Program-made: the position numbers and the translations under genes
Shown here: positions 7,226 to 9,734 of the stretch, piece after piece
Layout of the letters: every line of letters starts with the position of its first letter
How positions within the stretch are numbered: position 1 is the first letter of the stretch
Assembly: GCA_900552315.1 (NCBI GenBank)
Contig: URZM01000075.1
Location: forward strand, 1 to 9,734
Direction of reading: 5' to 3'
From: an uncultured Bacteroidales bacterium
GTDB lineage: Bacteria > Bacteroidota > Bacteroidia > Bacteroidales > Muribaculaceae
DNA length: 9,734 nucleotides
Notes under the pieces: model-generated
What the model was told of the DNA's origin: nothing
The model's database searches: none
Seen by the model: only the letters and a program-made list of their open reading frames with translations

Positions 7226-8079
7226 ATGCAATGGAAAAAGCTGTGAAGGGAGGTCTGCCAGTCAGGCATGTGGAAGCCGTAGTCTCGCTCAAAGGCTGAG
7301 CAATCCAGCACGCTGTAATGCGGCCTGCGTGCGGCTGTGGGGTACTCGTCGGAGGTGAGCGGACGCACGCGGCAACGGGTCACGCCGGCCTCCGCGAATA
7401 TGGCGCGCGTGAAGTCATACCAAGTAGTGCGCCCCGCGCATGTCGCATGATATGTGCCCGGCATCCACCGGGCGGCGTCCATCACCGCCGCCACGGCGCG
7501 TGCAAGCACCGGCGCATAGGTGGGGCTGCCCCACTGGTCGGCCACTACACCTATCTCGTCTCGCTCGGCGGCAAGCGAGAGCATCGTTTTCACGAAATTG
7601 CGTCCCGTCAGCGAGTAGAGCCACGCGGTGCGCAGGATTACATGCCCCTGCGGCAGGATGCGGCGCACCGCCTCCTCTCCCTCCAGCTTGGTCTGGCCAT
7701 ACACGGTGCCCGGTCCGGGCATGTCGCTTTCCCTGTAAGGACTGGTACCCAGTCCGTCGAACACATAGTCAGTGCTTATATGTATCAGCCGGGTGCCCGT
7801 GCGGGCGGCATTCTCGGCCAGTATGCGCGGAGCCTCGGCGTTTAGCCTGCGGCAACACTCCTTGTCGGACTCGGCGCGGTCCACGGCCGTGTAAGCCGCG
7901 CAGTTCACCACCAGCTCCGGCCGGAAAGAGTCCATGACCTGGCGCACCGCCTCCGCCGAGGTGACGTCAAGCGAGTCCCTGTTTGTGAAAAGAGTCTCAA
8001 GGTCCTGCCGTCCGGCCAGTTCGACCCGAAGCGCCGAACCCAACTGCCCCCGGCTCCCCGTGACAAGTATCCGTCTCAT
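7222..8079 (-). CDS. rfbD: dTDP-4-dehydrorhamnose reductase
   Basis: RfbD/RmlD catalyses the last step of dTDP-L-rhamnose synthesis, the NAD(P)H-dependent reduction of dTDP-4-dehydro-rhamnose, supplying rhamnose for surface polysaccharides. The 285-residue product is a short-chain reductase: ILVTGSRGQLG at the N-terminus (G8, G11, G14 of the nucleotide-binding loop), NCAAYTAVDRAE (59-70), STDYVFDG (102-109), the catalytic Y127-GQT-K131, and RTAWLYS (150-156), which is typical of RmlD. Length and domain content are normal. The other rml genes (rfbA, B, C) are not in the window. The ATG at 8079 lies about nine bases past a strong promoter -7 element, so the leader must be very short. Its 3' end overlaps prfC by four bases. 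Confidence 0.95.
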   Translation of the reverse strand: MRRILVTGSRGQLGSALRVELAGRQDLETLFTNRDSLDVTSAEAVRQVMDSFRPELVVNCAAYTAVDRAESDKECCRRLNAEAPRILAENAARTGTRLIHISTDYVFDGLGTSPYRESDMPGPGTVYGQTKLEGEEAVRRILPQGHVILRTAWLYSLTGRNFVKTMLSLAAERDEIGVVADQWGSPTYAPVLARAVAAVMDAARWMPGTYHATCAGRTTWYDFTRAIFAEAGVTRCRVRPLTSDEYPTAARRPHYSVLDCSAFERDYGFHMPDWQTSLHSFFHCI

Positions 8080-8087
8080 ATTCCCCG

Positions 8088-8118
8088 CAAAGTTAGCTAA
8101 AAATCATCAATCGGCAAA
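8088..8118 (-). promoter_or_regulatory. rfbD: Bacteroidetes-type promoter of rfbD-prfC
   Basis: Read on the minus strand, TTTG (8115-8118) is followed by a 19-base spacer and then TAACTTTG (8088-8095). Both elements and the spacing match the known Bacteroidetes primary sigma consensus TTTG-N19-21-TAnnTTTG. Transcription should begin only a few bases before the rfbD ATG at 8079, so the message would be leaderless or nearly so. Spacing plus two exact motifs makes this the best-supported regulatory site in the window. Confidence 0.8.
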
Positions 8119-8340
8119 ACACTCCCTTGTTCCCCCTCGCCCCTGACTCTCAGAGCCCTGTCCAAGCTACAGACATGAACAAGTCTCTCCCGCAACGCCT
8201 CCTCGGCATTCTGTGCTCGCACCCGCACCCGCGCCCGGCAGCTCGCTAAGCAACAGAACTCACAGACAGAAAGTCATGTAAGTCGGCATAAAGAGCATGT
8301 CCTAAGTCATTTAGTCCACAGAGTTAATCAATAAAAAATA
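8119..8340. other. Non-coding stretch, GC-rich part and small repeats
   Basis: No credible gene is present on either strand. The part from about 8125 to 8240 is GC-rich and contains a 7-base inverted repeat (CTTGTTC 8126-8132 with GAACAAG 8177-8183) and three tandem hexamers CGCACC, CGCACC, CGCGCC (8218-8235). From about 8240 it turns AT-rich; AAGTCAT occurs at 8271 and again at 8304. One minus-strand frame stays open for a few dozen codons but starts and ends without gene-like signals. It could be a decayed remnant or a structured RNA; the sequence alone does not decide. Confidence 0.45.
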
Positions 8341-8343
8341 AAG

Positions 8344-8416
8344 TACGCAACTTTCAAGGTTCAAAAATACCCTGCAATACGCAACCTTCAGACAGCAAAT
8401 ACCCCTGCAATACGCA
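8344..8416. repeat. Short degenerate tandem array, period about 33
   Basis: The 14-mer CCCTGCAATACGCA occurs at 8370-8383 and 8403-8416, exactly 33 bases apart; each is preceded by AAATAC (the second copy with one extra C). The phrase TACGCAACTTTCA at 8344-8356 recurs as TACGCAACCTTCA at 8378-8390 (12 of 13 identical, 34 apart). Together these give two full units and one partial. The array ends about 30 bases from the HEPN stop codon. The units are too few and too degenerate for a CRISPR array. Confidence 0.7.
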
Positions 8417-8434
8417 TGTTCTCGGCTTATGCGT
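8412..8434. other. Small hairpin at the HEPN 3' end
   Basis: ACGCAT (8412-8417) and ATGCGT (8429-8434) form a six-pair inverted repeat with an 11-base loop. One arm is the end of the last tandem repeat unit. It lies 10 bases past the HEPN stop codon and could serve as a 3' end signal for the MNT-HEPN message, but no T-run follows on the minus strand. Confidence 0.35.
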
Positions 8435-8444
8435 TATGGTATTA

Positions 8445-8840
8445 TTATTCAATCAATCCTTTGATTCGTCCGATGTAATCCTCTACTCGGGGAATGAGGG
8501 GAACAACATCATTCTCTTCCCAGTCAAACAAATCCTCGTAGTCGCCCGTCTGACGCATGGTGAACAGACGTCCTAAAAGTTTAGAGTCATCTGTGGTAAG
8601 GATACCTTTCCTTACAAATGCTTCACCAATCATGCGGATTACTCCTTTATGGGTAGTGGCATCAATGCCATTGTTTACCAACAATGCTACACTGGCATAA
8701 TAAGCGGCATAATAAAGCCTGTTTGCTGATAAATTCCAATAGCCGAGAGATCCCACATCCTTTACCTCCTGGATGGTTTTGGCCGCTTTCTCCAATCTGT
8801 AAGATACGATAGCTGCCCGCTCTTCTGGTTTTAATGTCAT
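8445..8840 (-). CDS. HEPN-domain protein, toxin-like partner of MNT
   Basis: The 131-residue, mostly helical product matches the HEPN type often encoded next to a minimal nucleotidyltransferase (UPF0332-like). The helix with SANRLYYAAYYASVALL (38-54), followed by GIDATTHKGV (58-67), is the typical first half. The second half has MRQTGDYEDLF, with R96, D100 and Y101, in place of the Rx4-6H RNase motif. In MNT-HEPN pairs the HEPN member is the toxin and the partner silences it by adding AMP to a tyrosine; Y101 is a plausible equivalent. It starts five bases after the MNT stop, in the usual MNT-then-HEPN order. Two lines hand-counted inside the gene give about 42-47% GC, clearly below the neighbouring genes. 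RNase activity is uncertain given the motif change. Confidence 0.85.
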   Translation of the reverse strand: MTLKPEERAAIVSYRLEKAAKTIQEVKDVGSLGYWNLSANRLYYAAYYASVALLVNNGIDATTHKGVIRMIGEAFVRKGILTTDDSKLLGRLFTMRQTGDYEDLFDWEENDVVPLIPRVEDYIGRIKGLIE

Positions 8841-8845
8841 GGTTG

Positions 8846-9184
8846 TTAATTTTGGAAGATTATGACTTTATCCCTCTCTACATTTTTATAAAAAGGAAGA
8901 AAACTGCGTTTTAGCCAGCCTGAAAATGAGTAAAGCCGTGGAGTGACAAATTCTCCGAAATCAAGGCCTACTTGCTCCAGTGGCCAGGCGTATTTATCCC
9001 AAAGGTTTGCCGGCAATTTCTCATCGCCTGGCACAAGGATATGCAAGTCCCAGTCTGAATCGCTACGCGCATCGCCTCGGGCTCGCGAGCCGTACAATGC
9101 GAGCCGTGAGCCTCTGGGGAGGATTTCGGCGGCCTTCGCCTTCAAGGCTGCCAAAAGACGGGTATATTTTTCTTGTTCTGACAT
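8846..9184 (-). CDS. MNT-type minimal nucleotidyltransferase
   Basis: The 112-residue product is a single-domain polymerase-beta-like nucleotidyltransferase. Residues 29-47 read ALYGSRARGDARSDSDWDL, the signature GS-x(10)-D-x-D, with metal-binding D44 and D46. A third acidic residue is probably D75 in VGLDFGEF. Length is normal for MNT proteins. In characterised type VII systems the MNT protein is the antitoxin and modifies its HEPN partner with AMP; the gene five bases downstream encodes a HEPN protein, supporting that role. The start at 9184 is the only good one, 34 bases after the DUF4924-like stop. I see no promoter matching the Bacteroidetes consensus there, so it may be read from the upstream gene. 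Confidence 0.9.
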   Translation of the reverse strand: MSEQEKYTRLLAALKAKAAEILPRGSRLALYGSRARGDARSDSDWDLHILVPGDEKLPANLWDKYAWPLEQVGLDFGEFVTPRLYSFSGWLKRSFLPFYKNVERDKVIIFQN

Positions 9185-9218
9185 AATTAGAGGTTTAAGA
9201 TGAGGGAGCGGTATGGGG

Positions 9219-9734
9219 TCAGGCCAGGTCCAGCTCGTCGTTGTGGTCCTTCTTGTAGTAGGCGGCCAGGGTGCCCAGGAACTTGCTTATCTGCGCTACG
9301 GCGGCCTGCGTCTGCGGTGTCACCTCCTTGCCCTGCAGGCGCAGCAGCAGCACTCCGTACAGGGCGTTGAAGCATGCCTCTATCTCGCCGGGCATGTCGT
9401 CAGGGGCAGACTTGGCGCGCAACTCCACCATGAGGGGTAGGGTGGCGTCATACTGGTTGGCGAAGGCCGAGTACTTGGGGTCCTTGAGCAGGCGTTTGCA
9501 CAGGTCCGCCATCTCCCCTATGAGGTTGCGGTTCATCTGCAAATGACCCTTCTCGGCTATCCCCTCGCGGCGCATCATGTCTATGAGGCTCTCGTACCAC
9601 TCCTCCATCTCGCGGCGGCGTTCCGGCGTGAGGCCCGTGTATTTGTCTATGATGTTCTTGCGTATGAGGTCCATGTCGAGCTTGTTGGCGCGTATCAGGT
9701 CCTCGGTCTGCCACATGTACAGGATGTACTCGGC
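9219..9734 (-). CDS. DUF4924-like protein, 5' end outside window
   Basis: The frame is open to the right edge, so the N-terminus is missing. An internal Met at 9716 is not the start: the codons before it read AEYILY, which continues the family's characteristic opening AEYILYMWQTEDLIRAN. 171 residues are visible, ending NDELDLA. The protein looks soluble and all-helical, with no signal peptide, membrane segment or catalytic motif that I recognise. It matches my memory of the DUF4924 family of Bacteroidetes, whose function is unknown. In other Bacteroidales I recall it near rfbD and prfC, which would make the MNT-HEPN genes between them an insertion. GC content resembles the rfbD-prfC side. Confidence 0.78.
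   Translation of the reverse strand, partial: AEYILYMWQTEDLIRANKLDMDLIRKNIIDKYTGLTPERRREMEEWYESLIDMMRREGIAEKGHLQMNRNLIGEMADLCKRLLKDPKYSAFANQYDATLPLMVELRAKSAPDDMPGEIEACFNALYGVLLLRLQGKEVTPQTQAAVAQISKFLGTLAAYYKKDHNDELDLA

Noticed and set aside
6305..7246. 313-residue plus-strand reading frame opposite prfC
   Set aside because: It lies wholly over conserved RF3 sequence; its His/Val/Leu/Arg-rich composition is typical of an antisense shadow.
8344..8416. CRISPR array
   Set aside because: Only two full units and one partial, no constant repeat of 23 or more bases with distinct spacers, and no cas gene nearby.
9714..9716. ATG at 9716 as start of the DUF4924-like gene
   Set aside because: Codons upstream continue the family's conserved N-terminal sequence to the window edge, so the gene is cut rather than starting here.

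Overview
The window looks chromosomal and comes from a Bacteroidales bacterium. The evidence is family content (an Omp28-type lipoprotein, a DUF6029-like barrel, a DUF4924-like protein), a textbook Bacteroidetes promoter (TTTG-N19-TAACTTTG) ahead of the dTDP-rhamnose gene, and no strong Shine-Dalgarno sites. The GC-rich coding sequence would suit a Muribaculaceae-like genus, but that is a guess. All nine genes I accept lie on the minus strand, so the window reads biologically from right to left.

Right to left: (1) a DUF4924-like gene, cut by the right edge; (2) a two-gene MNT nucleotidyltransferase/HEPN module of the type VII toxin-antitoxin kind, visibly more AT-rich in its HEPN half; (3) a non-coding stretch of about 365 bases with a short degenerate repeat array (about 33-base period) next to the HEPN stop codon, a GC-rich part, and the rfbD promoter; (4) rfbD (dTDP-4-dehydrorhamnose reductase) overlapping prfC (peptide chain release factor 3) by an ATGA junction; (5) a spacer with an A/T-stem hairpin and a possible -7 element; (6) a four-gene envelope cluster: secreted TlpA-like thioredoxin, DUF6029-like outer-membrane barrel candidate, Omp28-like lipoprotein with CPNC, and a full DsbD-like transmembrane thiol reductase.

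The last cluster reads as an envelope thiol-redox unit. DsbD would carry electrons from the cytoplasm through eight membrane helices to its CTNC thioredoxin domain. The TlpA-like protein (WCKPC) and the Omp28-like lipoprotein (CPNC) are natural partners, and the barrel carries a C-terminal Cx4C pair that could be a substrate. This wiring is inferred from gene order and motifs.

The MNT/HEPN pair plus repeats looks like an accessory insertion between DUF4924 and rfbD-prfC. From memory those three genes tend to be neighbours in Bacteroidales, but this needs a synteny check. I see no rRNA, tRNA, CRISPR array, transposase or integrase.
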